DNA from: DASQPR01 sp963727415
GTDB lineage: Bacteria > Actinomycetota > Actinomycetes > Mycobacteriales > Micromonosporaceae
Assembly (NCBI GenBank): GCA_963727415.1
Contig: CAVSGF010000002.1
Span: forward strand, 496,001-560,000
Direction of reading: 5' to 3'
Length of the DNA: 64,000 nucleotides
Part shown: positions 44,841-54,366 of the stretch, in pieces
Numbering within the stretch: position 1 is the first letter of the stretch
How the letters are laid out: each line of letters starts with the position of its first letter
The notes under the pieces: generated by a model
Seen by the model: only the letters and a program-made list of their open reading frames with translations
Databases searched by the model: none
What the model was told of the DNA's origin: nothing
Program-made: the position numbers and the translations under genes

Positions 44841-45728
44841 TTACGAGCGCAAGACCGACGTGATGTCGGCGATGATGCGGTCCGGATAGTTGAATACGTC
44901 GGTCGAGGCGAACCGGAGAACGGTCCAGCCGGCCAGCCGCAGCCGGTTGAGCCGGCGCATATCGGAGCGGAAGGCCGCCGGATCCCGGTGCTGGTCGCCG
45001 TCGTACTCGATGGCCAGCTTGCGATCCGGATAGGCGAGGTCGACCCGGCCGGCGAAGCGGCCAGTCGCGTCAAGTACGCGAAACTGGGCGACCGGCCGGG
45101 GCAGGCCGCCCGCCACGATCACGAGTCGCAGGCGAGTCTCCATCGGCGACTCCGTCCGGGGTTCGGCGGCCGCGATGACGGCACGAAGTCCACGTAGTCC
45201 CGGCCATCGGGTACGGGTGCCGGCGTACGCCTCAAGATCGCCGATGGCGATCGATGCCTTGGCCAGCATCGCGTCAACGGCGATCACCGCTTCCACGAAT
45301 TCGAGCTCCCGGCCCAGGTCGAATGCGGTACGCAGCGGCGACGTCGTACGGATGCCCACCTCGGTGATCAGATCGCCCGAATGGAGCGTCGAGCGCCGCA
45401 CGTCGAGGCGGGGATGGCGGTACAGCCGTGCGGCCTGGCTGATGGTGACCTGAATCGGGGCCGCGTCGGTCCAGCGGTTGAACAGCGGGAATCCGAGCAC
45501 GCGCAGGGCATTCCGCCCGCTTACGCCGCCACGCCCGCGAACCGCGACGCACGCGGCGGCGCACCAGAGCCGGTGATCGGGTTCGACGTTGGACGCGATG
45601 TAAACGTCCGGTAGCAGCCGAGTCCACGCCCTACTCCGCAGTTGACCTCTGGTCACCAGGCCGGCCGCTATCGCTTCGCTGCCGCGAAACGGCATCAGGC
45701 GCAGATCACGAGGGCGTTTCATCGACAT
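44841..45728 (-). CDS. AbiEi-like/DUF559 endonuclease-fold protein
   Basis: 295 aa. The N-terminal about 90 residues (GLVTRGQLRSRAWTRLLPDVYIAS) resemble the winged-helix domain of AbiEi-type antitoxins. The C-terminal domain contains GRVDLAYPDRKLAIEYDGDQH and GWTVLRFASTDVF, a Vsr/DUF559-like PD-(D/E)xK nuclease core. Such proteins are common and often multicopy in actinobacteria, and no partner toxin gene is adjacent, so it is probably an orphan. The biological role is unknown. Confidence 0.85.
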   Translation of the reverse strand: MSMKRPRDLRLMPFRGSEAIAAGLVTRGQLRSRAWTRLLPDVYIASNVEPDHRLWCAAACVAVRGRGGVSGRNALRVLGFPLFNRWTDAAPIQVTISQAARLYRHPRLDVRRSTLHSGDLITEVGIRTTSPLRTAFDLGRELEFVEAVIAVDAMLAKASIAIGDLEAYAGTRTRWPGLRGLRAVIAAAEPRTESPMETRLRLVIVAGGLPRPVAQFRVLDATGRFAGRVDLAYPDRKLAIEYDGDQHRDPAAFRSDMRRLNRLRLAGWTVLRFASTDVFNYPDRIIADITSVLRS

Positions 45729-45873
45729 CTGACGATGTAATCACGTGCCCCGGGGCCGGACAAGGCGCGTCAAGGCCGGCTCTCGTCACGGCTGGAAGGT
45801 TGCGGCTGGTTTCGGGCGACCGCCGCCCTCCTGCACCGCCATATCCCTCCAGTAGTCATCTGCGATGCCCGGA

Positions 45874-46524
45874 TCAAACGGTGCCGATCAGCCAGTCCCG
45901 GCATGCTTCCAGCCCGTCGACCGTCACCGGTACCCGCCGGTGGCGCTGCCAATCAGCCCGGGTCAGCAGCAGATGCCGCAACTGCTTTACCTGACCCCGG
46001 ATCACGGCCCGCTGCACGCCGTTGGCCTGGTAGCCGAGCTTGCGCGAGACCCCGTTCGACGCCGGGTTATCGCGGTATGCCGACGTGGTCGCGAACTCGG
46101 CGCCAAGCCCATCGAAGGCCAGTGCCAGGACCGCCGCCCGCATCTGGGTACCCAGGCCCCGGCCCTGGTACGCCCGGCCCAGCCACGATCCGGTACCGAC
46201 CTGGCGCCGGATCGCGAACCGGTCGGCGCTCACCGCCTGGGTACCGATGATCTGACCGTCCAGATGGACGGCGAACGCCAGCTCCCAGGAACCCGCTGCC
46301 CACCGCGCCCGAAGCGACCAGGCGTGCTGGATCACGGCGGCGGGGATGGCCTCGGCCGGCTGATCAGTCCATTGTGCACCGAATGGCTGTACCGACGGGT
46401 CGTGGATACCTTCGGCGGCCAGGTTTCCAAGGGCGCTCAGCTCGTCGTCGCCGGGTAGCCGCAGGGTGAGATCCGGCGTGGTGAGCCGGAGCCCGAAGAC
46501 CGGCATGACATCGATAAGCGGCAT
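45874..46524 (-). CDS. GNAT-family N-acetyltransferase (RimJ/RimL-like)
   Basis: 216-aa acetyltransferase of the RimJ/RimL type: RLPGDDELSALGNLAAEG at the start, FAVHLDGQIIGTQAV, the acetyl-CoA loop GRAYQGRGLGTQMRAAVL and SNGVSRKLGYQANG, where the NxxS-x3-GF/Y motif places the acceptor helix. Likely modifies a protein N-terminus or a small amine. Confidence 0.88.
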   Translation of the reverse strand: MPLIDVMPVFGLRLTTPDLTLRLPGDDELSALGNLAAEGIHDPSVQPFGAQWTDQPAEAIPAAVIQHAWSLRARWAAGSWELAFAVHLDGQIIGTQAVSADRFAIRRQVGTGSWLGRAYQGRGLGTQMRAAVLALAFDGLGAEFATTSAYRDNPASNGVSRKLGYQANGVQRAVIRGQVKQLRHLLLTRADWQRHRRVPVTVDGLEACRDWLIGTV

Positions 46525-46577
46525 GCCGCCATGGTGCCGTCAGTCGATCCCCGGGGGCTATTCATTTAGCCTTACCC

Positions 46578-46625
46578 AAGGCGCATCCGCTCCAAGGCAC
46601 ATCCGTTTAAGGCGCATCCGCACCC
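46578..46625. repeat. 15-16-bp repeat upstream of the possible secreted protein (3 units)
   Basis: aaggcgcatccgctcc (46578), aaggcacatccgttt (46594) and aaggcgcatccgcacc (46609) form three near-identical units in the leader just before the GTG at 46640. Confidence 0.7.
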
Positions 46626-46639
46626 CCCTCGGAGACACC

Positions 46640-46819
46640 GTGGTCCGGCCCTCCCGCTTCGCCGTCGGCACGATCGCTGGCCTTGCCGTCGCAGTCACCG
46701 GCGGCTTTCTGGCCACGGACGCGATCGCGAACCCGGCGTACGCCCTCCCGGCCTTGCCCCGCACCTCCGCTCAACCTGGCGGGCAAGACCGTCGATCCCG
46801 CGACGTACGCCCACGAAGC
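46640..46819 (+). CDS. Possible small secreted protein, 3' end unresolved
   Basis: GTG 46640 has GGAG six bases upstream and begins VVRPSRFAVGTIAGLAVAVT then GGFLATDAIANPAYA, a good signal peptide with an AYA cleavage site. After that the frame stays open through the terminator and fadB antisense with no sensible stop. In the +1 frame LNLAGKTVDPATYAHEAW looks more protein-like, so a sequence error may separate two parts. The end given is the start of the terminator hairpin, not a real stop. Confidence 0.3.
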
Positions 46820-46849
46820 GTGGCGCGGCCCTGGTTCGGGCCGCGCCAC
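46820..46849. terminator. Bidirectional terminator hairpin downstream of fadB
   Basis: GTGGCGCGGCCC (46820-46831), loop tggttc, and its exact complement GGGCCGCGCCAC (46838-46849). The 12-bp stem lies 22 bp beyond the repaired fadB stop; no T-run follows. Confidence 0.75.
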
Positions 46850-46871
46850 GCCTGCGAGTTGTCCGGATCCA

Positions 46872-48987
46872 TCAGGCCGGCAGCGAGGCCACTCCGGGCG
46901 GCAGGAACGCGCTTGCCGTTGACCCGCTCGGAAACGCCGGTGCGGTCCAGGTACGGGGTGATGCCGCCGTTGAAGAACGGCCAGCCGGCACCCAGGATCA
47001 TGCACAGGTCGATGTCCTGCGGCTCGGCCACCACGCCCTCGTCGAGCATCAGCCGGATCTCCAGCGCCAGCGCGTTCAGCGCTCCCTCACGCAACTGCCC
47101 GGCGGTCATCGGCTGGTCGCCGACGCCCAGCAATTCGCGTACGGCCGGATCGACGTCACCGTCGGCGTCGAGGAAGCTGGGCTTGCCGGCGGCCACCACG
47201 CGAGCCAGGTTCTCCGAGACACCGAACCGGTCGCCGAACGCCTCGTGCAGGGTCTCGGATACGTGCAGGGCGACGGCCGGTCCGACCATCCCGAGCAGCT
47301 TCAGCGGACGCATCGGCAGGCCGAGCGGGTCGAGCGCGGCGTCGGCGACCTCGATCGGCGTACCCGAATCGATTGCCTTGTAGGTCTCGCCCAGGAAGCG
47401 GGTGAGCAGCCGGTTCACCACGAAGGACGGGGCATCCTTGACCAGTACGCAGGACTTGCGCAGCTTCTTGCCGACCGCGAAGGCGGTGGCCAGTGCCGCG
47501 TCGCCTGTCTGCTCGGCGCGTACCACCTCGACCAGCGGCATGATCGCCACCGGGTTGAAGAAGTGGAACCCGACCAGGCGCTCCGGATGCGCAAGGTCGG
47601 ATCGCCATCGCCGTCACCGACAACGACGACGTGTTCGTGGCGAGGACGCACTCGTCGCTGACCACCTTCTCGACCTCGGCCCAGACCTGCTTCTTCACCG
47701 CCAGGTCCTCGAAGACGGCCTCCAGTACCAGGTCGGCGTCGGCGAACACGGCCTTGTCGGTGCTGCCCGAGACCAGGCCGCGCAGCTTCGCCGCGGTGCC
47801 TTCGGACATCCGTTTCCTGGCGACCTGCTTGTCGATCTCGCCGTGCACATAGGCCACGCCCTTGCCGACCCGTGCCTGGTCCAGGTCGGTCAGGACGACC
47901 GGTACCTCCAGGCGGCGGGCAAGCAGCAGCGCGATCTGGCCGGCCATCAGACCGGCGCCGACGATGCCGACCTTGGTGATCGTCTTGGCTAGCGCCGGTG
48001 CCGGGGCGCCGGCCGGCTTGCCTGGCTCGCCGCTGTACCAGGTCGAACGCGTACAGACCAGCGCGCAACTGGTCGGACATGACCAGGTCGGCGAGCGCCT
48101 CGTCCTCGGCGGCGGTGCCGGTCGGCGAAATCGCGCGTCCTTCGCGAGTCTGCAGCAGGTTCAGCGCCCGGTACGGGGCCAGCCGGAGCGCCGTGCAGCC
48201 GGTCGTCCAGCGTCTTGCGGGCGAAGCCGAGCACGCGCGTCCCACATGTCGCTCTGTCCACCTCGGCCCGCTGCACCGTGGACCTCGCCCTTGACCACGG
48301 AGGCGGCCCACGCCAGCGAGCGCTCCAGGAAATCGGCCGGCTCGAAGATGGCGTCGAACGATGCCCATCTCGTGCGCCTCGGCCGGCTTCAGCATCTTGT
48401 TCTGCATCAACGGGTTCTCGACGATCACCTTGGCCGCGCGCGATGACGCCGATCAGGTTCGGCAGCAGTTGCGTGCCGCCCCAGCCGGGTACCAGGCCGA
48501 GCGAGACCTCCGGCAGCGCGAGCGCGGCCGCGCCCGACGACACCGTGCGGTAGTGGCAGTGCAGGGCAAGTTCCAGGCCGCCGCCCATCGCCGCGCCGTT
48601 GACGAACGCGAACGTCGGAACGCTGCAGTCCTTCAGCCGGCCGAAGACCCGGTGGCCCAGCCGGCCGATCTCGAGCGCCTGCTCGCGGCTGGTGATCAGC
48701 GGCATGCCGGTGACGTCGGCGCCGACGCAGAAGATGTACGGCTTGCCGGTGACCGCGATGAACGCCGGGTCGGCTGGCGAGCGCGGCGGTGATCGGCCGC
48801 GTCGAGGCTGGCCAGACCGCCCGGGCCGAACGTGTTCGGCTTGGTGTGGTCGAAGCCGTTGTCGAGCGTGATCAGCGCGGCCGGCCGGTCCAGCCCGGGT
48901 ACGCGCCACCGACCGCAGCAGCGCCTTGGTCACGACCTCGTTCGGGAAGATGTTCTCGCTCGGGACGGCGTTCTCATTCGGGATCAC
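46872..48987 (-). pseudogene. fadB: Fatty-acid oxidation complex alpha subunit (enoyl-CoA hydratase/3-hydroxyacyl-CoA dehydrogenase), frameshifted
   Basis: Two-domain beta-oxidation enzyme. The N-terminal crotonase domain shows GKPYIFCVGADVTGM and FVNGAAMGGGLELALHCHYR. The C-terminal 3-hydroxyacyl-CoA dehydrogenase has a NAD-binding start, LATNTSSLSVTAMA, and FVVNRLLTRFLGE. At least eight frame changes break it. Dropping one base near 47603 restores MASDLAHPERLVGFHFFNP, and one near 46908 gives RFLPPGVASLPA and a natural stop at 46872. GTG 48987 overlaps the fadA stop as GTGA. I regard it as a real gene obscured by sequence error. Confidence 0.88.
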
Positions 48988-50210
48988 GTTGTCGCGTCAC
49001 GCCTTCGCTCCGTCGAGTCTGCGCCGTTCCAGTGCGGGTTCTCCCAGATGACCGTGCCGCCCATGCCGATGCCGATGCACATCGCGGTCAGGCCGTAGCG
49101 CACCTCGGGGTGCTCGGCGAACTGCCGGCGACAGCTGGGTCATCAGCCGCACGCCGGAGGAGGCCAGCGGGTGGCCCGATGGCGATCGCGCCGCCCTAGG
49201 GGTTGACCCGAGGGTCGTCGTCGGCGATGCCGAAGTGGTCGAGGAACGCCAGCACCTGCACGGCGAACGCCTCGTTCAGCTCGAACAGGCCGATGTCGTC
49301 GATGGTCAGCCCGGCCAGGCGCAGCGCCTTTTCGGTCGACGGGATCGGACCGTACGCCCATCACCTCCGGTTCGACGCCGACGAAACCGAAGCTGACCAG
49401 GCGCATCCCGACCGGCAGGCCCAGTTCGACGGCGACGTCCTCGGCGGCGAGCAGGCACGCGGTGGCGCCGTCGTTCAGACCGGCTGAGTTGCCCGCGGTG
49501 ACCTTGCCGTGCGGGCGGAACGGAGTCCGCAGGGTGGCCAGCTTCTCCATGCTGGTCTCGCGCGGAGCCTCGTCCACCGTGGACAGGCCCCAGCCAGTTT
49601 CTCGATCACGTACCGCCACCGGGACCAGGTCCGGTTGCAGCTTGCCGTCGGCGTACGCCTTGGCGGTCTTCTCCTGCGAGGCAAGCCCGAACGCGTCGGC
49701 GCGTTGTTTGGTCACGGCCGGGATGCGATCGTGCAGATTCTCGGCGGTGGCACCCATCACCAGGGCGGACGGGTCAACCAGCTTCTCGGCCAGGATGCGT
49801 GGGTTGGGGTCGACGCCCTCGCCCATCGGGTGCCGGCCCATGTGCTCGACGCCGCCGGCGATCGCGAGGTCGTAGGCGCCGACCGCGATCGCGGAGGAGA
49901 CCGTGGTGACCGCGGTCATCGCGCCCGCGCACATCCGGTCGATGGCGTACCCGGGGACGGTCTTCGGAAGGCCGGCCAGTAGCGCGGCGGTCCGTCCGAT
50001 AGTCAGGCCCTGGTCGCCGATCTGAGTGGTGGCCGCGATCGCGACCTCGTCCACGCGCTCCGGTGGCAGTTGCGGGTTCCGCTTGAGCAGTTCGCGGATG
50101 CAGCGGATGACGAGATCGTCGGCGCGGGTGTTGGCGTACACACCGCCGGCCTTGCCGAACGGGGTACGGACACCGTCGACGAAGACGACGTCCCGGACGG
50201 TACGTGGCAC
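48984..50210 (-). pseudogene. fadA: Acetyl-CoA C-acyltransferase (thiolase) FadA, frameshifted
   Basis: Beta-ketothiolase partner of fadB. GTG 50210 follows GAGGAGG; VVFVDGVRTPFGKAGG opens the protein, the nucleophilic Cys is in DRMCAGAMTAV, and KVTAGNSAGLNDGATA is present. The first about 290 codons are clean. Extra bases near 49355, 49177 and 49129, and an in-frame TAG at 49196-49198 where relatives have Tyr (NPYGGAIAIGHP), damage the last third. The corrected frame ends in TGA at 48984, overlapping the fadB GTG. Confidence 0.9.
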
Positions 50211-50380
50211 TGGAGCCTCCTCGCTGGTGCGGTCACGGCGAATGTTACTCGCCAGTAATCTCGCCGCGCGAGGGGACTCGCTGTGGCCCAGGCCACTCAT
50301 TGGCTGTCAGCTTGGTTGTCAGCGGTGCACCGGTTGACATCGGGTCGCGTGGCACCGTTCAGCAGATCGGCGCCGCGCTA

Positions 50381-51217
50381 TCACGTCCAGACGGCGGCGA
50401 CCTGATCGACGGCCGTGACCGCCTGGGCAAAGCCGGCCCTGGCGGCGGGTGCGCGTACCGCCGGGTCGAGCGGGTTGCGGCCGAACGCGGCGACGGCCGC
50501 CTGATCCGGATAAACCTCGGCGACCCGCGCCCCGGCGGCACGCAACGCCGCGGCCTGCGTGGCGGGCGCCGGCAGTTGCCCGCCGCCCCGCCGGATCGGG
50601 GCGATCAACAGCACGCGGTCGTATCCGCCGGCCAGGTCGGCGTTGGCGGCCGATCGCATGCCACCGTCCATGAACCGGCGCCCGTTTATCGTCACGCACG
50701 GCCACGCTCCGGGGACCGCGCAGCTCGCCGCCACCGCGTCGATCAGGCCGACGCCGCTGGACCGGTCGAAGACGACGAACTCGCCGCTCACCGCGTCCAC
50801 CGCCGTGATCTTGAGTGGCGGGAACGGCCAGTCCGCGACCGGTAGGCGCGCCGCGACGATCTCGCGACGCTCCGCCTCGGAAATCGTCTTCGCCTTCAGC
50901 GCCATCTTGCCGATGTGCCGGCGGAACTGAATCTCGTCCTTACGATGCCGCAGCATGCCGGTCACTATGGAGACGAACAGCTTGCGGCCCGGGTCGGCCG
51001 GCATCTCGCGGTTCGGTCCGTTGACCTGAGCCCGGTAGAGGTCATCGAGGGGTACCCCGGAGGTGATCTGGGCGCCGGCCGCGGCGCCTGCCGAGGTGCC
51101 CACGTAAAGGTCCGCATCGGACAGATCGACACCGGCGTCGGCGAGTCCGGCGATGAGGCCAAGTTCCCAGGCGATGCCGGCAATGCCGCCGCCTCCGAGG
51201 ACGAGCGCTTTGGTCAT
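50381..51217 (-). CDS. Patatin-like phospholipase
   Basis: 278-aa lipid hydrolase of the patatin/RssA type: oxyanion loop GGGGIAGIAWELG at the N-terminus, nucleophile elbow VGTSAGAAAG (Ser near residue 45) and the catalytic Asp in FMDGGMRSAANAD, forming the Ser-Asp dyad. No membrane segment or signal peptide, so cytoplasmic. ATG 51217 is chosen; an in-frame ATG at 51229 adds four residues. Substrate unknown, perhaps acyl glycerolipids given the adjoining beta-oxidation genes. Confidence 0.92.
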   Translation of the reverse strand: MTKALVLGGGGIAGIAWELGLIAGLADAGVDLSDADLYVGTSAGAAAGAQITSGVPLDDLYRAQVNGPNREMPADPGRKLFVSIVTGMLRHRKDEIQFRRHIGKMALKAKTISEAERREIVAARLPVADWPFPPLKITAVDAVSGEFVVFDRSSGVGLIDAVAASCAVPGAWPCVTINGRRFMDGGMRSAANADLAGGYDRVLLIAPIRRGGGQLPAPATQAAALRAAGARVAEVYPDQAAVAAFGRNPLDPAVRAPAARAGFAQAVTAVDQVAAVWT

Positions 51218-51285
51218 GGGGATCACCATGCCATGCGGCACCGCGAGCGGGACCCCGCGGGCGCGGCCTATCCGGACACCCGCTG

Positions 51286-51759
51286 CTACTTCTGAGGCTT
51301 CCAGACGTAACGGATGTCTGGCTCTCGTTCCTCGTTGCGTAGCCCGTCCGTTCGCTCTGCCTCGATGAAGCCGTGCCGCTCGTAGAACCGCCGTGCCGCT
51401 TCGTTGACCTGGAACGTCCACAGCGCCAACCCGTCCGGCCGCCGCTGCTTGGCCAAGGCTATAAAGCGATCGCCCAAGCCTCGGCCGCGCCACGATGGAT
51501 CGAGGTAGAGCTGCTCCAGTTCCCCGCCGTCGAGTACCAAGAGCCCCACCACACCGCTTTCGACGACCGCCACCCAGGTCTCTAGCTGCGGCACAACGAC
51601 GTGTGAAAACCAGGCCCGCACCTCGGTATCGTCGTGCGCGCGGCGTACCGACGGCAGTGCGGCGCCAAAGGAACGCAGCCACACATCGGCCGCGCCGAGC
51701 GCGTCGGCGCGGCCGGCTCGACGAAGAACAACGTCATCACCATGCACGGGCGAGACCAT
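51286..51759 (-). CDS. GNAT-family N-acetyltransferase
   Basis: 157 aa with the GNAT core ELEQLYLDPSWRGRGLGDRFIALAKQ (motif A, CoA loop RGRGLG) and LALWTFQVNEAARRFYERHGF (motif B), typical of small-molecule or peptide acetyltransferases. ATG 51759. It lies between patatin and rnd on the same strand. Confidence 0.9.
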   Translation of the reverse strand: MVSPVHGDDVVLRRAGRADALGAADVWLRSFGAALPSVRRAHDDTEVRAWFSHVVVPQLETWVAVVESGVVGLLVLDGGELEQLYLDPSWRGRGLGDRFIALAKQRRPDGLALWTFQVNEAARRFYERHGFIEAERTDGLRNEEREPDIRYVWKPQK

Positions 51760-51853
51760 CGCAGATCACTGGTCGAGTCGCATCCGAATTCGAGAACGTC
51801 CTCCACCACCGACTCCGCGCCCAGACACCCGGTGACCGTTTCCGGCCGCCGCA

Positions 51854-53095
51854 CTAGGCGCCGGGCTGCCCGCCTTCGGACTCAGGCGACCCGGCCAGCG
51901 CTTCGGCGATCGCCGCCGCGACCAGCCCGACCTGCCAGTCGCGGGCAAGACGAGCCCGGAGCGCGCCGGCCACCGACTCTTCGGTTATCTCCGCCGGCGG
52001 CTCCCACGCGACCCGGCGGACCGTGTCCGGCGTGATCAGGTTCTCCGGCGGCAGGCGGCGTTCGGCGGCGATCTCGTTGACCCGGGCGCGGGCCCGGGCC
52101 AGCCGCTCGGCCGCCGCCGGGTCTCGCTCGGACCAGCGGTGTGCCGGTGGTGGGCCGTCGTTCTGCACCGGAACCGGCAGCTGATCGTTTCGCAGTTCCC
52201 GGGCCTCGTCGAGAGCGTCCAGCCAGGTCTGGGCCAGCCGCCGTACCGACCGGCCACCGAAGCCAGGCAGCAGGAGCAGGGAACGCTCATCCCTCGGATC
52301 CATCTCGGCGGCCGCGACGATCGCGGCGTCGGCGAGGACCCGGCCGGGAGCGCTGTCCCGGCGTGTGGCGACCGCGTCCCGGGCATACCACAGGGCCCGG
52401 ACCCGCGACAGCGCGCGGGCACCGCGTACCCGGTGGATGCCGGAGGTGCGGCGCCAGGGATCCGGACGCGGCTTGGGCGGCAGCCCGCCGTACCGCACCA
52501 GAGAGTCGAATTCCTCGGCCGCCCACTGGGCCTTGCCCTGCTTGGTCAGCTCCTCGGCCAGGACGTCGCGCAGGTCGACGAGCAACTCGACATCCAATGC
52601 CGCGTACGTCAACCAGGACTCCGGCAGCGGGCGGGTGGACCAGTCCGCTGCCGAGTGATGCTTCTCCAGGGAGTAGCCGAGCAACGACTCGGTGATGGCG
52701 GCGAGACCGACCCGCTCGAATCCGGCCAGGCGGGCTGCCAGCTCGGTGTCGAAGAGCTCCTTGGGCCGCAGGCCGATCTCGGCCAGGCACGGCAGATCCT
52801 GGCTCGCCGCGTGCAGTACCCATTCGGCATCGATGATGGCGTCGGCCAGGATCGTCAGATCTCCGAACGGCAGCGGATCCAGCAGGATGGTTCCGGAACC
52901 CTCGCGGCGCAATTGCACCAGGTACGCCCGGGACGAATACCGGTAGCCGGAGGCGCGTTCGGCATCGACCGCGACCGGTCCGGAGCCGGTCGCCAGCGCG
53001 TCGGCGGAGCGGCGGAGACCGGCGTCGTCGGCGATCGGGGCGGGAGTTCCGTCGCGTGGCGCGACAAGCGGGGTCGCGTCGCGTCCGTCGGTCAT
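51854..53095 (-). CDS. rnd: Ribonuclease D-like 3'-5' exonuclease with HRDC domain
   Basis: 413-aa RNase D homologue. The DEDDy exonuclease domain shows VAVDAERASGYRY (Asp/Glu pair), HAASQDLPCL and LFDTELAARLAGF, then WLTYAALDVELL (catalytic Tyr-Asp). The HRDC domain covers about residues 215-300 (ARALSRVRALWYARDAVA, LLLLPGFGGRSVRR). It probably trims structured RNA 3' ends. rnd next to DUF3000 and hemE is a common actinobacterial order. Confidence 0.93.
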   Translation of the reverse strand: MTDGRDATPLVAPRDGTPAPIADDAGLRRSADALATGSGPVAVDAERASGYRYSSRAYLVQLRREGSGTILLDPLPFGDLTILADAIIDAEWVLHAASQDLPCLAEIGLRPKELFDTELAARLAGFERVGLAAITESLLGYSLEKHHSAADWSTRPLPESWLTYAALDVELLVDLRDVLAEELTKQGKAQWAAEEFDSLVRYGGLPPKPRPDPWRRTSGIHRVRGARALSRVRALWYARDAVATRRDSAPGRVLADAAIVAAAEMDPRDERSLLLLPGFGGRSVRRLAQTWLDALDEARELRNDQLPVPVQNDGPPPAHRWSERDPAAAERLARARARVNEIAAERRLPPENLITPDTVRRVAWEPPAEITEESVAGALRARLARDWQVGLVAAAIAEALAGSPESEGGQPGA

Positions 53096-53405
53096 GCCTC
53101 CAACTTACGGCGGACCGGTAGGTGACTGGTGCAGCCGGGTCGGCGCGTCGGTATGGACAAAATGACGTACAGCGGTATGGAATCGGGCATTGGGTCGCCA
53201 GTAAGTTGGCCAATTCGCAATGGAAATCCCATTCTGGTCACGTAAAAGAGGACTACGAATGTCGCCGTCGCCCGGTATGGTGCCCCGATGCGGCGAAACT
53301 CTCAGCTTCGCCTCAGGCGAGTCGTCAACACGTGCAGGCGTCTGATCGGCAGGTGCCGGCCCTCTGACGCTCCCAACGATCCTTCACCTTGGAGGCACCC
53401 CCGAT
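53096..53405. other. Gene-free region between rnd and the coiled-coil membrane protein
   Basis: 310 bp with lower GC than the rest (for example 53205-53265). An 81-codon frame here has no start signal or protein character. The stretch should carry the divergent promoters of rnd and of the gene at 53406; I see no operator-like palindrome. Confidence 0.5.
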
Positions 53406-54266
53406 ATGTCTGAATTCGACGAAACGTCCACCGAGCCAGCCGCCGGCAGCGGATCCGGATACGCGGCTCCGACCTCCGAGCCGCTGTCCGCCGCCGAAGC
53501 GCCGGCCGCGGGGTCGCCGGGTCAGCCGGGTGAGGTCCCGGCGGCTCCGGCGGTGCCCGCTCAGACCGTGCCCGCTCAGGCCGTGCCCGCTCAGGCCGTG
53601 CCCGCTCAGGCCGTGCCCGGCACCGCCAACCCGCAGCAGCCGACCTACGAGGCGCCGACAACGGCGTACCCGCCGGCATCCACTCCGGGCTCATCGGTCC
53701 CGGCCTCCGGCGCGCCGGCGGCTCCCACCTACGCCCCGACCGCCGCCTACCCGGCCGCTCCCGGATACTCGCCGGGGTACGCGACGCCGGTTTCGTCGGC
53801 GGGCGGTTACCCAGCCCCGACCTCGGCGCCGGCCGGGTACGGCGTTCCCGGTGTTCCCGGTGTTCCCGGTGTTCCGGCCGCACCGGCCAAGCGGGGAAAG
53901 GCCGGCCTCATCATCATGTCGATCCTGGCCGTGATCTTCCTGCTCGGCACGGTGGCCATGGGTGGGCTGTTCGCGGCCGCCGCCAACGACCTCGACCATC
54001 AGAAGACCGCCAACGCCAACCAGCGGGCGCAGCTCGCCGACCTGACCAAGCAGGTCGCTGACACCAAGGACCAGCTGAGCGCGCTGCAGACCAGCACGTC
54101 CGGCCAGATCGATGACCTCAAGAAGGCCAACTCGGTAAGCAAGACCTGCATCAACGACATCGACGCGTTCCTCAACCTGCCGACCGGCTCCAGCAACAGC
54201 AAGCTGGACAAGTCGTGGAACAAGATGGTCAAGGCGTGCATCGTGGCCAAGGCCGCGATCGGCTGA
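53406..54266 (+). CDS. Pro/Ala-rich single-pass membrane protein with coiled coil
   Basis: 286 aa. Residues 1-160 are low complexity and cytoplasmic, with five VPAQ(A/T) repeats, Tyr-Pro-Ala-Ala stretches and GVPGVPGVP. A helix (AGLIIMSILAVIFLLGTVAMGG) follows near residue 165. Outside it is a coiled coil (NQRAQLADLTKQVADTKDQL) and a short Cys-containing domain (SKTCINDIDAFL ... KACIVAKAAI). The TM-coil-two-Cys plan recurs in actinobacterial envelope proteins of unknown role. ATG 53406 has GGAGG 12 bases upstream. Confidence 0.75.
   Translation: MSEFDETSTEPAAGSGSGYAAPTSEPLSAAEAPAAGSPGQPGEVPAAPAVPAQTVPAQAVPAQAVPAQAVPGTANPQQPTYEAPTTAYPPASTPGSSVPASGAPAAPTYAPTAAYPAAPGYSPGYATPVSSAGGYPAPTSAPAGYGVPGVPGVPGVPAAPAKRGKAGLIIMSILAVIFLLGTVAMGGLFAAAANDLDHQKTANANQRAQLADLTKQVADTKDQLSALQTSTSGQIDDLKKANSVSKTCINDIDAFLNLPTGSSNSKLDKSWNKMVKACIVAKAAIG
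53566..53625. repeat. 15-bp tandem repeat encoding VPAQA (4 units)
   Basis: Consecutive 15-bp units of the form cgtgcccgctcaggc encode the VPAQA pentapeptides. A second in-frame array of 9-bp units (ggtgttccc type, about 53847-53876) encodes the GVPGVPGVP stretch before the membrane helix. Confidence 0.88.
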
Positions 54267-54272
54267 TCCGAC

Positions 54273-54296
54273 CGGCTGATCCGAACGGATCAGCCG
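54273..54296. terminator. Hairpin terminator between convergent genes
   Basis: CGGCTGATCCG (54273-54283), loop aa, CGGATCAGCCG (54286-54296): a perfect 11-bp stem just after the coiled-coil protein's stop and before the convergent DUF3000 gene. No T-tract. Confidence 0.75.
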
Positions 54297-54366
54297 ATAC
54301 GTCCCGCGCGGCGAGCGGCTCCGGCCGCGTGCCGCGTTCAGGCCGGTGCCGCGATGCCGAGGGCGG

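Noticed and set aside
53122..53367. 81-codon plus-strand frame before the coiled-coil protein
   Set aside because: No ribosome site, no protein-like composition, and it ends just before a real gene; treated as promoter region.
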